A stretch of DNA of 64,000 nt from Seongchinamella sediminis (GCF_003457605.1 NZ_QRAN01000002.1:124388-188387), one strand, 5' to 3'; numbered from the stretch's first letter, positions 52,734-61,648 are shown. Notes: generated by a model not told the origin, from the letters alone. Translations and numbers: made by a program.

Positions 52734-54227
52734 CTAATCGCGCAGGCGCTCGGCCAGTGCCCGGGTGCGCAGCAGCGGCAGGGTACCCATCCGGTCATGC
52801 AGGTCCAGCGGCTGCCCGTCGACATCCGTCAGCAGCTTCGGCGGCGAGCTCTTCCGGGTCGCCAGCGAGACCAGCACCGCCACCACCAGGGATACCCAGA
52901 AACCGATAAAGTCAGCCGGCAACGCCGGCAGCGCCAGCTTGACCACGGCAAAGGTGGCAAAGCCGGCGAAGATACCGCTGTAACCGCCGGCGCTGGTCAG
53001 CCTCGGCCACCAGATATTGAGAATTCCCGGAGCGGAGAGGCCGGCAAATCCCAGGGAGATCGCCGCTGCAATGGCGGAAATTACCGTGGCCGTATTGAAG
53101 GCGGTATAGAGGGCGACCACTGCCATTACCGGCACCGACCAGCGGGCGACGCGGAGCTTCAGTTCCTCGCTCGGCCTGGCGTGCACCCTGGGCAGCAGGT
53201 TGACCGAAATAATCGTGCCACAGCCCAGCAAAATACTGTCGGAAGTACTCATGATGGCGGACACCACGGCACCGACAAAGATGGCCACCAGCAGCGGGTG
53301 CAGGTGCTCGATCGCCAGCAGCGGAATGATGGCATTGGGATCCTCAACACCGGGCATGGACACGGTAGCGATATAGCCGAGGGTGACCGGCACCATGCCG
53401 AAAATCAGGTAAACGCTACCGCCGATGTAGAAGGCGTTCTGGGCCACGTATTCGTCCCGGGCCGCCATGGCCCGCTGCACCAGCGACATGGTGCCAATAG
53501 CCACCAGCCCGGAAGAAAACCACACCTGCAGGTAGCTGAACCAGTCGCTGAAACTATCTCCCTGGGGGGTAAAGTCGAAGGCGTGGGCGGGCAGCTGGGG
53601 CGCCACCTCACTCCAGCCGCCGGCGTCGACCAGCACCACCACGAACAGAACCAGCACGCCGATCACGATAAACAGCATCTGCAGCACGTCAGTGGCCGCC
53701 ACCGCCTGCAAACCGCCGAACATGGTGTAGACGACAATCACCGCGGTACCCACCAGAATGCCCGTGGCCGCCGGCTGGCCGGTGAGGGTTTCGAACACCA
53801 CACCGAAGGCGAACAGCACGCCGCCCAGCCAGATGGTCCCGGCGATGAGGTTCACCACCGAGCCGATAACGCCGGCCAGGGGACCTATGCGGATCTCGGC
53901 AAACTCGATGCTGGTTGTGCGTCGGGAGCGGCGATAGGTGCGGGCAAAAAAGAAGCCGGCAATGAACAGGGATACCCCCGAAACCAGCGGGTCGCGCAGC
54001 ACCTCCAGGGCATTACCCGCGTATGCGGCGGCGGCAGACCCCATCATCGGACCGCTGCCAAACCAGGTGGCGACAATGGAGATGGAGCAGACCGTAAGCG
54101 ACATGGTACGCCCGGACACCGCAAAGTCCTGCATGGAACTGGAGCGCCTGGCGGCCAACAGGCCAACCGCAAGCATCAACACCACATACAGGCAGACCCC
54201 AGCCAGTATTACCGTCTGTTCAGACAT
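52734..54227 (-). CDS. Sodium:solute symporter family protein
   Basis: A 497-residue SSS-family carrier with about 13 membrane segments. Signatures are 'DFAVSGRTMSLTVCSISIVA', 'TMFGGLQAVAATDVLQMLFI' and 'VGAVVSAIMSTSDSILLGCG'. The frame stays open far upstream to 54647, but the translated extension is non-hydrophobic junk and overlaps the divergent transglycosylase gene, so ATG 54227 is chosen. It imports an organic solute with Na+, fitting a marine habitat. It converges with the serine hydrolase gene, 35 nt apart. Confidence 0.88.
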   Translation of the reverse strand: MSEQTVILAGVCLYVVLMLAVGLLAARRSSSMQDFAVSGRTMSLTVCSISIVATWFGSGPMMGSAAAAYAGNALEVLRDPLVSGVSLFIAGFFFARTYRRSRRTTSIEFAEIRIGPLAGVIGSVVNLIAGTIWLGGVLFAFGVVFETLTGQPAATGILVGTAVIVVYTMFGGLQAVAATDVLQMLFIVIGVLVLFVVVLVDAGGWSEVAPQLPAHAFDFTPQGDSFSDWFSYLQVWFSSGLVAIGTMSLVQRAMAARDEYVAQNAFYIGGSVYLIFGMVPVTLGYIATVSMPGVEDPNAIIPLLAIEHLHPLLVAIFVGAVVSAIMSTSDSILLGCGTIISVNLLPRVHARPSEELKLRVARWSVPVMAVVALYTAFNTATVISAIAAAISLGFAGLSAPGILNIWWPRLTSAGGYSGIFAGFATFAVVKLALPALPADFIGFWVSLVVAVLVSLATRKSSPPKLLTDVDGQPLDLHDRMGTLPLLRTRALAERLRD

Positions 54228-54444
54228 AAACCACGTTCCAACCCGGTCAGTCGTGCCCCATTGCCGACTGCACCCGCCACAGGGCTTACCATAGCAACTG
54301 CCGGAACCGGGAGTAGCGCCAGATAAACACGCGCAATGGTGCCAATTACCGGCGTCTCTTGCCAATGCCAGCCGCTGGGGTGATGATGTAGTCGGGGCGC
54401 CCACGGGTGGGCCCGGGACGTGAATCAACCAACAACAGCCAGCG

Positions 54445-56028
54445 ATGATGCACCTTACCAGACTACTCTGCCTGACCAGCCTGTTATTCCTCACCGCCTG
54501 CGGCGACGCCGCGGAACCGCCGCCTTCTGAACCACCGGCTGCAGCAGCGGCCAACGAAACACCCGCGAACCCCCAGTCACCAGGCAAGAGAGCCCCGGCC
54601 GGGCCCTCAATTGCTCCCATCGCCGGTGAAGACAAGCTGGACAACATTCACGGTTTTCGCGATCCCTGGATTGGCGACCTGGACAAGATGGAAGAGATGC
54701 GGGTAATCCGGATGCTCACCGTATACAGCCCCGGGCGCTACTACCTGGAGGACAACGGTGAGGAGAAAGGCCTGGTCAAGGAGATGGCCACCCGCTTCGA
54801 AAACTTCATCAACAAGCGGCTGGAGCGCAAGTCAGTGCGGGTCAACGTGGTGATCATTCCCATGGCCCGCAGTCAGCTGATACCGGCGCTGCTGGCGGGG
54901 CACGGCGATATCATCAACGCCAGCCTGTCGATCACCCCGGAACGATCCGAGATCATGGATTTCAGCATCCCGGCCACTAAGCCCCTGTCCGAGATCCTGG
55001 TTACCGGCCCCAAGGCTGCGGCGCTGGACTCCATCGAGGACCTGTCCGGTCAAACCATTTACGTTCGCCACTCGAGCAGTTACCGGGAAAGCGTTGACAG
55101 CCTCAACGAGCGGCTGGAAGCGGCTGGCAGGGAACCGGTGAGTATCGAACTGGTCTCCGAATTCCTCGAGGACGACGACCTCATCGAAATGGTCGACAAG
55201 GGCCTGCTGCCCTGGGCAATTGTCGACGACTACAAGCTGGAGCTGTGGAAGGACGTGTTCACCAATACCCGGGCGCGCCCGGACATTGTCTTCCGGGAGG
55301 GTGGCCGGATTGCCTGGGCATTCCGCGAGGACAGCCCGCTGCTGGAATCGGCGCTCAATGACTTCCTGAAAAAGAACCGTGAGGGCACGCTGATAGGCAA
55401 CGTGCTCAAGAACCGCTATATCCGCGATTTCGACTGGGCCGCCAGCGCCCTGGATGACAGTGACTACCAGCGCTTTCTCGAGCTCGAGCATATCTTCCAG
55501 CAGTACGGCGAGCAGTACCGTGTCGACTACCTGATCGCCGCCGCCCAGGGCTACCAGGAATCACGGCTGGACCAGAACGCGCGCAGCGGAGCCGGGGCGA
55601 TCGGCGTTATGCAGCTACTGCCCACCACGGCGGAGGACAAGAACGTGGGTATTGCTGATATCCACAAGGTCGAACCCAATATTCACGCGGGCATCAAGTA
55701 CCTGGACTTCCTGCGCAGCCGCTACTTCAACGACCCGGCCATCGAGCCCCCCAACAAGACCCTGCTCGCCCTGGCCGCCTACAACGCCGGCCCCTCGCGG
55801 ATGATCAATATGCGCAACAAGGCGAAGAAACTCGGCTACGACCCCAACGTCTGGTTCGATAACGTGGAACTGGTGGCGGCAAGGGAAATCGGCAGGGAAA
55901 CCGTGCAGTATGTGTCCAACATCTACAAGTACTACATCGCCTACCGCTACACCCAGGAACAGCAGGCGCGCCACGCCCGGGCCCGGGAACGGGCGGGCAT
56001 GACGCCGTACCGTTCCGCGGGTGACTAG
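54445..56028 (+). CDS. mltF: MltF-like membrane-bound lytic transglycosylase
   Basis: A 527-residue lipoprotein. The signal 'CLTSLLFLTAC' has a lipobox, followed by a Pro/Ala-rich linker (about residues 20-55). Residues about 85-315 are a periplasmic solute-binding (SBP family 3) domain, and residues about 355-480 an SLT domain with catalytic Glu372 in 'GYQESRLDQNARSG' and 'GVMQLLPTTAED', then 'LALAAYNAGPSRM'. It cleaves peptidoglycan glycan strands, and the SBP-like domain may regulate it through muropeptides. The 217 nt upstream contain no gene. Confidence 0.9.
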   Translation: MMHLTRLLCLTSLLFLTACGDAAEPPPSEPPAAAAANETPANPQSPGKRAPAGPSIAPIAGEDKLDNIHGFRDPWIGDLDKMEEMRVIRMLTVYSPGRYYLEDNGEEKGLVKEMATRFENFINKRLERKSVRVNVVIIPMARSQLIPALLAGHGDIINASLSITPERSEIMDFSIPATKPLSEILVTGPKAAALDSIEDLSGQTIYVRHSSSYRESVDSLNERLEAAGREPVSIELVSEFLEDDDLIEMVDKGLLPWAIVDDYKLELWKDVFTNTRARPDIVFREGGRIAWAFREDSPLLESALNDFLKKNREGTLIGNVLKNRYIRDFDWAASALDDSDYQRFLELEHIFQQYGEQYRVDYLIAAAQGYQESRLDQNARSGAGAIGVMQLLPTTAEDKNVGIADIHKVEPNIHAGIKYLDFLRSRYFNDPAIEPPNKTLLALAAYNAGPSRMINMRNKAKKLGYDPNVWFDNVELVAAREIGRETVQYVSNIYKYYIAYRYTQEQQARHARARERAGMTPYRSAGD

Positions 56029-56029
56029 A

Positions 56030-56047
56030 CAGACCCCTTACGGTCTG
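56030..56047. repeat. Short hairpin between convergent genes
   Basis: CAGACC-CCTTAC-GGTCTG is a perfect 6-bp stem 2 nt after the transglycosylase stop. No T-run follows on either strand, so termination activity is uncertain. Confidence 0.4.
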
Positions 56048-56110
56048 GAGAGGGGTGCAAACGACCAGCACGGCTTTACCGCTCTGGCCGCTTACTTCAG
56101 GCTGGGGCCG

Positions 56111-56674
56111 TTAGCCGGCCGCGGCCTTCTTGGGTGCCGCTTTACGCTTGGCGGGAGCTTTCTTCTTTGCTGCCGCTTTCTTTTTCGGTGCAGCCTTCTT
56201 CTTGGCTGCGGCTTTCTTCTTCGCCGGAGCCTTGTTCCTGGCCGCTGATTTTTTCTTCGCCGCTTTCTTCTTCGGCTTGGCTGCGGCTTTTTCAACCGCT
56301 TCCGCCGCCCGGTCTGCGGCTTTTGCCTTGCGCTCTTCAATCATCGCGTCAGTTTTTACTTTGGTGTAATTCTGCGCGGCTTCATAGGCGGCCCTGGCAA
56401 TGCTGGCTACCGTATCGGCCAACTCCTGCACCTGCTTTTTCAGCGCCTCCACTTTTTTCTGGTTATCGGGCGTGGCTTTCTTTTTGAGTGCAGTCCGGGC
56501 TTTCTCCAATCGGGCGCTGGCTGTGCTGTGCTTCTTGCGCGCGGATTGCAGCTCCCGCTTTGCCTTGGCGTTCGCCTTCTCCGATTCAGACACAAGCTTT
56601 TTGCGAAGTTGCTCTACCTTCTTGTTGGCCTCGGCGGCCATCTTGGTGGCCTGGGCCAGTTCTTTTTCCAACAT
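56111..56674 (-). CDS. algP: AlgP/histone H1-like Lys-Ala-rich protein
   Basis: A 187-residue protein. Residues about 1-120 form a charged coiled coil ('VEQLRKKLVSESEKANAKAK'). Residues about 130-187 are almost purely Lys, Ala and Pro, with KKKAAAKKKAAPKKK-type repeats like eukaryotic histone H1 tails and Pseudomonas AlgP (AlgR3). It should bind DNA non-specifically and affect chromosome structure or gene expression. ACGGAG lies 11 nt before the ATG. The repetitive tail is prone to length change between strains. Confidence 0.85.
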   Translation of the reverse strand: MLEKELAQATKMAAEANKKVEQLRKKLVSESEKANAKAKRELQSARKKHSTASARLEKARTALKKKATPDNQKKVEALKKQVQELADTVASIARAAYEAAQNYTKVKTDAMIEERKAKAADRAAEAVEKAAAKPKKKAAKKKSAARNKAPAKKKAAAKKKAAPKKKAAAKKKAPAKRKAAPKKAAAG

Positions 56675-56737
56675 TGCTTTATACGCTCCGTATGGTGAGT
56701 AGATACCGCACAGTTAGTGTAGGACGATTTTTAAAAG

Positions 56738-56750
56738 ATGTAACGTACAT
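56738..56750. promoter_or_regulatory. Palindrome in the algP upstream region
   Basis: ATGTA-ACG-TACAT is a 5-bp inverted repeat in an AT-rich tract 64 nt upstream of the algP-like ATG. TACACT (minus strand, about 16 nt from TTACAT) could be its -10. Weak evidence only. Confidence 0.3.
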
Positions 56751-56863
56751 TTTTTAACCTGCATCAAGTCTTCACGGTTTTAACTTGCCGGGGGCTGTTC
56801 ACAGTAACTGGATTGCCCCTAGTATCGAACGCAGGAACTGACCTGGCTGAGCGGAGGTTGCAT

Positions 56864-57532
56864 ATGCAGGAAAAAACATCCCCGATTATTATCGACTACT
56901 ACAGCGATGTGCTCTGCGTATGGGCGTGGATCGCGCAACCCAGGCTTGAGGAACTCTGCAGACAGTGGGGAACCCGGGTACTGCTGCGACACCACTTCGT
57001 GGACATATTCGGCGACTGCAACAGGAAAATACTGGCTAGCTGGGGCCAGGATGACGGTTTCGAAAAATTCGCCGAACACGTTGAACACTCCGCCGAACCC
57101 TTCGCCCATGCGACGGTGCATCCGGACATCTGGCGCAATACCCGGCCCCGGAGTTCAGCCCAGGCCCATTGGCTGTTGCGGGCCGTCGGCCTGGTGGCCG
57201 AAGAGGCAGCACTGGCCGCCACCGCGCTGCAAATCCGCCGGGCATTTTTCTGCGACGGGAACGATGTCAGTGACATGGATTTGCTGCTGCAAATCGCCGC
57301 TGGGCAGGGGGTAGACAGAGAAGCGATTGCCCGCTGCTTCCGTGATGGGAGTGCCATGGCATCGCTGAGCAGCGACCTGCGAACCGCCAGTGAATCAGGC
57401 GTGCGCGGCAGCCCCACCTGGATACTCAACAATGGCCGCCAGATACTTTACGGCAACGTCGGTTATCGCGTACTCAGTGCCAATATAGAGGAACTGCTCA
57501 AGCACCCGGGAGAAGAGGCCAGCTGGTGCTAG
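56864..57532 (+). CDS. DsbA/FrnE-fold protein with a single active-site Cys
   Basis: A 222-residue thioredoxin-fold protein of the DsbA/2-hydroxychromene-carboxylate isomerase family. It opens 'IIIDYYSDVLCVWAWI': the family C-P-W-C motif is C18-V-W-A, so only the first Cys remains. The cis-Pro loop is present as 'GVRGSPTWILNN'. GGAGG lies 6 nt before ATG 56864, which decides the start over the open frame upstream (56813). A dithiol oxidase role is unlikely; GSH-dependent isomerase or transferase activity is more plausible. No signal peptide, so cytosolic. Confidence 0.82.
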   Translation: MQEKTSPIIIDYYSDVLCVWAWIAQPRLEELCRQWGTRVLLRHHFVDIFGDCNRKILASWGQDDGFEKFAEHVEHSAEPFAHATVHPDIWRNTRPRSSAQAHWLLRAVGLVAEEAALAATALQIRRAFFCDGNDVSDMDLLLQIAAGQGVDREAIARCFRDGSAMASLSSDLRTASESGVRGSPTWILNNGRQILYGNVGYRVLSANIEELLKHPGEEASWC

Positions 57533-57534
57533 GT

Positions 57535-57560
57535 AATAAAACGGGGCCTGAACAGGCCCC
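57535..57560 (-). terminator. Rho-independent terminator of the cytochrome/beta-helix operon
   Basis: On the minus strand GGGGCC-TGTTCA-GGCCCC is a 6- to 7-bp GC stem followed by GTTTTATT, 18 nt after the last stop codon of the operon (57578). The same stem lies 10 nt after the plus-strand stop at 57532, so it may act weakly both ways. Confidence 0.7.
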
Positions 57561-57577
57561 CGCTCTCGGGCAGCTTG

Positions 57578-59098
57578 TTACTTCGTCAGTTCAAGCATGA
57601 ACCGCGCTGCAGCCAGCCGGGTTTCTTCATCCAGGTGCGCCTGTGGCGGCATCTCCGGATAATCATCGCGTTTTTTCACCGGGTTGGCGGCGTAAGCGGC
57701 AATGCCTTCCGGGTTATCCATGTACAGCGCCTGAATAATCTGGGTCGGCGGACCGATCATGCGCGAGTTGTAGGCATGACACCCGGCGCAAACGCCGTAA
57801 TAAGCCAGCTTGCCCTTGTCCATGTTGGGATCGTCCTTGCGCGGCGGTACAGGCTCCGGCAGGGTGTAAGTGAGGACGTTCCTGGTGTTGGAGAACTCGC
57901 ACTCGCCGTAATTGTCCAGGCCCAGGGTGCGGAAGCGTTCCGGGTGCAGGATACAACCGTCATCCATACCCACGGTGTCGACAAAATCAGGGCCTCTGGT
58001 CTCCAGCTGGGTGGCGAGGAATGCGCGGACCATGGGCGCCGGATTGTTGCCGTTGTCCTGCATGATGTTGTTGAGGATCTTCGGCCGGTTCGGGTTGGGG
58101 TCCGAGTCGGGGTCGCGGGATGCGTTGCTCGCCAGTGAAAAATCGGTAAACAGCACGCCGACCGAGTCATTGCCGGTAATGATGTTCTGCTCCACCACCA
58201 CGTCGTCACAGGCCATGATCAGCATGCCGGTGCCCGGGGGGATATTGGATACCAGCGAACCAGGGATGGCGAAGTTCTCGTGGTTGTTGTTGACCACGAA
58301 GTTGTTGCGAATTATTACATCGCCGCAGGTCTTGATCGGCAGGCCCGGGGTGATGAAAGCCAGGATGCCGCCGGTATTGTCGTACACATAGTTACCTTCA
58401 ACCAGGGCGGCACGGCTGTTTTCGATCTCGATACCCGCGACACTGCCGAACACCTGGTTATAAACCACGTCGACGTTATCGGACATGCCGACGTAAATCG
58501 CGGCGTCCTCAATACCGGAAATAATATTGTGCGCGACGATGCCATTCTTGCCCAACTGGGGGAAGATGCCGTACACGCCGGTGTCGACAATAATGTTGTT
58601 GCGGATAATGTAGTTGTTACCCGCCTGCCCCATGATGGCATTGCCCTTGTAGTGGGTGATGTACAGATTCTCCACCGTCACCCCGTTACCGGAGTAGAGC
58701 ACCGCGTCGTTGCGCACGTCCTCACCTTCCAGTACCGGGTAGCGGCCTTCTTCGATCACGCCAGACAGGGTAATGTTGTCCTTGTCGATATAAACCGTTT
58801 CCCGGTAGGTGCCAGGCATCACCTTGATGACCGCGCCCGGCTCCGCTGCGGCCACCGCCTCCTGGATGGATTCACCGTCCTTGACGATGATCACCTCACC
58901 CGAGGTCGGCGTCTCCCAGGCACGCACACTGACCTTGCCGGATGCGGCAGCCACCTCGGCACTGCCCCCGGAGCTGAACTCGGCTTTCGGTGCCGCGGGC
59001 ACCTTGATTACGGTCGGTTCGGGCTGGTTGCTGGTCCCCAGGTAGTATCCACCTGCCAGCAGCGCCAGGGCACCTGCCAGGACTGCGAATTTATTCAT
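57578..59098 (-). CDS. Parallel beta-helix protein fused to cytochrome c
   Basis: A 506-residue exported protein. An N-terminal hydrophobic segment ('FAVLAGALALLAGGYYLG') is a signal or anchor. Residues about 60-345 are a right-handed parallel beta-helix ('IQEAVAAAEPGAVIKVMPGT', 'NNYIIRNNIIVDTGVYGI'; NosD/pectate-lyase-like turns rich in Asn and Ile/Val). A cytochrome c domain follows with heme site C437-A-G-C440-H441. It should act in the periplasm or on the cell surface. GGAG about 10 nt before ATG 59098 fixes the start, which overlaps the peroxidase stop by 8 nt. From memory, related beta-helix proteins of unknown function pair with c-type cytochromes. Confidence 0.85.
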   Translation of the reverse strand: MNKFAVLAGALALLAGGYYLGTSNQPEPTVIKVPAAPKAEFSSGGSAEVAAASGKVSVRAWETPTSGEVIIVKDGESIQEAVAAAEPGAVIKVMPGTYRETVYIDKDNITLSGVIEEGRYPVLEGEDVRNDAVLYSGNGVTVENLYITHYKGNAIMGQAGNNYIIRNNIIVDTGVYGIFPQLGKNGIVAHNIISGIEDAAIYVGMSDNVDVVYNQVFGSVAGIEIENSRAALVEGNYVYDNTGGILAFITPGLPIKTCGDVIIRNNFVVNNNHENFAIPGSLVSNIPPGTGMLIMACDDVVVEQNIITGNDSVGVLFTDFSLASNASRDPDSDPNPNRPKILNNIMQDNGNNPAPMVRAFLATQLETRGPDFVDTVGMDDGCILHPERFRTLGLDNYGECEFSNTRNVLTYTLPEPVPPRKDDPNMDKGKLAYYGVCAGCHAYNSRMIGPPTQIIQALYMDNPEGIAAYAANPVKKRDDYPEMPPQAHLDEETRLAAARFMLELTK

Positions 59099-60302
59099 GC
59101 GTGGTAGCTCCATCTTGTTGTATTTCGCCGGCAAGGGCGATGTTATCGTGAACCGGCCGCATTCCCGAAGGCAGGCGGTCCGGTGTTTCCGGTTTGAAAC
59201 TCTCGTCGGTCAGGGTCTTCATAAAATCCACCAGCCGGTCCAGTTCGGTCTCGGTCAGGTTCGGCTCCCAGATGTGCCAGTGGATCATCAGCTCTTCCCC
59301 TTCCGGCACCGCGTGGCCGCGGCCCCCGGTATAAAAAGCGGCCGCTTCACGCAGGGTCGGGAAACGCCCGGAGTGCATATAGGGCGCGGTCAGCTCGATG
59401 TTGCGCAGGCTGGGAATCTTGAACGCGCCCCGCTGGCTGGGCTCCTCGAGCACCGGTTCGGCACCGGCGTCAAAGGGCATTCCCGCCGGCTCCGGGGTAC
59501 CGATAACCGCCAGTTGCTGGTTGGTGAACAGCGGCGGAGTATGGCACTCGGCGCAGCGGGCGACAAACGAGCGGAAGATGTTCAGTCCCTCTTTTTCCAC
59601 TTCCGTCAGGGCGTCGGCATGGCCATGGGCATACTGGTCGTAGCGGCTATTGAGGGATACCAGCGAGACCTGGAATGCGGTCAGGGCGGTATATACCTGA
59701 TCCAGCCTGATCTGCGCTGACCCATCCGTGAAATCTGCCGGGAAGGCCTGGGCGAACAGGGCCCGGTAGGCGGCAATGCCGTTCAGGGTCGCCAGCAGCC
59801 ACTGGGGATCACCGCCCATCTCGTGCTTGTCATACAGGGGTCCCTGCATTTGCTCCTCCAGCGAACTGGCACGACCATCCCAGAAGAAGCTGTTGAGAAA
59901 GGCCACATTCCACAGGGTGGGCGCAGATCGCGGCAGCACCGCGTCGTCAATACCGACACTGCGGCCAAGACCATCGGCAAAGCCCTTGTCCGGGTGATGG
60001 CAGCTGGCACAGCTGACACTGCCGTCGCGGGATATCACCGGGTCGAAAAACAGGTAGCGCCCGAGATCGGTCTGCTGCGGGCTGAAGCCGTCGCGGTACT
60101 CGGGCAGACCGGTCTTGAGACCGCCGACACCGGCTTCCTGCAGGGAGGGGTACATCTGGTAGAGGCTGCGCAGCTCACAGTGGCCGGCGCTCAGTTCAAA
60201 CCCCGGGGGACAATCGGCATTGAGCACGATCGCGCTCTGGGCCGCCGCGACGGTACAGCCCAGGGGCAACAATACCAACAGAATAAATCTGCGCAGCATC
60301 AT
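59091..60302 (-). CDS. MauG/cytochrome c peroxidase-like diheme protein
   Basis: A 403-residue periplasmic diheme protein with a signal peptide ('FILLVLLPLGCTVAAAQ'). Heme sites are C98-A-S-C101-H102 and C250-A-E-C253-H254. 'TLWNVAFLNSFFWDGRASSL' and 'FKIPSLRNIELTAPYMHSGR' are CcpA/MauG family signatures. It could reduce H2O2 or, like MauG/MbnH, oxidise a partner protein. The N-terminal 'DCPPGFELSAGHCELRSLYQ' adds a two-Cys segment before the core. It is 3 nt after the cytochrome c4 gene and overlaps the beta-helix gene. Confidence 0.9.
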   Translation of the reverse strand: MMLRRFILLVLLPLGCTVAAAQSAIVLNADCPPGFELSAGHCELRSLYQMYPSLQEAGVGGLKTGLPEYRDGFSPQQTDLGRYLFFDPVISRDGSVSCASCHHPDKGFADGLGRSVGIDDAVLPRSAPTLWNVAFLNSFFWDGRASSLEEQMQGPLYDKHEMGGDPQWLLATLNGIAAYRALFAQAFPADFTDGSAQIRLDQVYTALTAFQVSLVSLNSRYDQYAHGHADALTEVEKEGLNIFRSFVARCAECHTPPLFTNQQLAVIGTPEPAGMPFDAGAEPVLEEPSQRGAFKIPSLRNIELTAPYMHSGRFPTLREAAAFYTGGRGHAVPEGEELMIHWHIWEPNLTETELDRLVDFMKTLTDESFKPETPDRLPSGMRPVHDNIALAGEIQQDGATTHE

Positions 60303-60305
60303 GCG

Positions 60306-60938
60306 TTATCGACCGAGGCTGTGCAGGAAGGCAACCACGTCTTTCACCGCCTGCTCGTCAGGCAGGATAACCGCCATCGCCCGCATCTGCTTGCCGGTGG
60401 TGTCCTTGGGATGGCTGCCCCGCTGGCCGGCACGGAAGGCCAGCAATTGCGCTTCCAGGTACCAGTCGTCCCCGCCCGCCAGAGGCGGCGAATTCAAGGC
60501 CAGGTTGCCCTGGCCGGCAGCGCCGTGGCAGGCACCGCAGAACTGGTTGTAGTAATCCGCGCCCATGGCGGCATCGCCCTCGATGGTCGCCGCCGACGGC
60601 TCACTGTCGAGGCTGGCGATGTAGGCTGCCACGTCCGCAAGCGCCTGATCGTCCGCCAGGGTAGCGGCCATGGGCGCCATTTGCCGGGCAGTCAGACTGG
60701 CGCCTTCCCCGCCGCGAATTCCCTGGCGGAACTTGTCCAGCTGGGCAGCGATATAGACCGGCTCCAGGTGGTTGAGCCGGGGAGCGCTGAAATCCTGATT
60801 ACCCTCCGCCATGGCCCCGTGGCAGGCCACACAGCTGCTGTAAAGGGACTTGCCCGCCGTCACATCCTGGGCCCAGGCGGGCAGGCTGGTTGCAGCCAGG
60901 CCAGCGAGGGTCAGGGCGATTGTCAGGAACGTTTTCAT
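60306..60938 (-). CDS. Diheme cytochrome c4-like protein
   Basis: A 210-residue periplasmic cytochrome. The signal peptide ends 'SLPAWAQD'; heme sites are C36-V-A-C39-H40 and C134-G-A-C137-H138 in two homologous halves, with Met ligands available ('RQMAPM', 'KQMRAM'). The frame extends 12 codons upstream, but GGAGA 8 nt before ATG 60938 and the signal peptide fix the start. It is first in the operon and is the likely electron shuttle for the peroxidase-like and beta-helix cytochromes. Confidence 0.9.
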   Translation of the reverse strand: MKTFLTIALTLAGLAATSLPAWAQDVTAGKSLYSSCVACHGAMAEGNQDFSAPRLNHLEPVYIAAQLDKFRQGIRGGEGASLTARQMAPMAATLADDQALADVAAYIASLDSEPSAATIEGDAAMGADYYNQFCGACHGAAGQGNLALNSPPLAGGDDWYLEAQLLAFRAGQRGSHPKDTTGKQMRAMAVILPDEQAVKDVVAFLHSLGR

Positions 60939-61158
60939 CACTGTTTCTCCGTTGGGATCTGCCAAAGACTCCAACCTACTTGTATCAGTTGAAGCCGCAT
61001 ATGATAATTCCGAAGATTAAACGTAGCTGAAAAACGGTTTTTCTGCCCCGGTTTGGTTCCGGGGGAGGACAAGCGTGGTGGCGTGGGCTAGACTCAGAGA
61101 GATTACGGGCCCGCCTACCCCGGCCCGATCAATATCGACCAGAACACAGGGAAAGCAC

Positions 61159-61557
61159 ATGGAATACAACCCGGACGAGCACAGCATAAAGTGCCCCAAA
61201 TGCGGACACGGCATGAACGAGATCACCTATGGCGGCGATGTGGTGATTGACCGCTGTACCCATTGCCAGGGGCTCTGGTTTGATACCGGGGAGGCCGAAA
61301 CCCTGAAAGGCAAGTGGATGGGCGACGCCCTGGACATGGGTGACCCGGAGGAAGGCAAAAAGTGGGACGCGGTAGAAGACATCGCCTGCCCCCGCTGCGG
61401 CAAGGATATGGAGAAACGCTCGGATCCGAACCAGCCCCATATCTGGTTTGAGGAGTGCGAGGAGCATGGCATGTTCATGGACGCCGGCGAGTTCAGCGAC
61501 TACAAACACGAAACCTGGGCGGACTGGTTCCGCAGCCTGATCAAGGGCGCCCGATAA
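61159..61557 (+). CDS. TFIIB-type zinc-ribbon protein
   Basis: A 132-residue cytosolic protein with two zinc-binding halves: 'CPKCGHGMNEI' with 'CTHCQGLWFDTGEAE', and 'CPRCGKDMEK' with 'CEEHGMFMDAGEFSDY'. This zf-TFIIB (COG3809-like) arrangement is widespread but of unknown function. ATG 61159 has AGGGAAA upstream; the open frame further left (61075) is not needed. A terminator follows, so it is probably monocistronic. Confidence 0.85.
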   Translation: MEYNPDEHSIKCPKCGHGMNEITYGGDVVIDRCTHCQGLWFDTGEAETLKGKWMGDALDMGDPEEGKKWDAVEDIACPRCGKDMEKRSDPNQPHIWFEECEEHGMFMDAGEFSDYKHETWADWFRSLIKGAR

Positions 61558-61574
61558 TCCTCCCCAGAGGTGAC

Positions 61575-61600
61575 AAAGGCGGCCAAGGTCGCCTTTTTTA
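61575..61600 (+). terminator. Rho-independent terminator after the zinc-ribbon gene
   Basis: AAAGGCG-GCCAAGGT-CGCCTTT is a perfect 7-bp stem with an 8-nt loop followed by a T-run, 18 nt after the stop codon. Confidence 0.9.
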
Positions 61601-61648
61601 TTAACCACCACTGATAGCAAGCACTTACTTCATGCAGGCAGGAGACCC

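Noticed and set aside
52509-54326. A 605-codon open frame antisense to the sodium symporter gene
   Set aside because: The translation is rich in Gln, His, Arg and Gly with no fold signature, while the opposite strand encodes a clear membrane carrier.
54228-54647. N-terminal extension of the sodium symporter to 54647
   Set aside because: The added 140 residues are not hydrophobic, have no ribosome-binding site and would overlap the divergent transglycosylase start.
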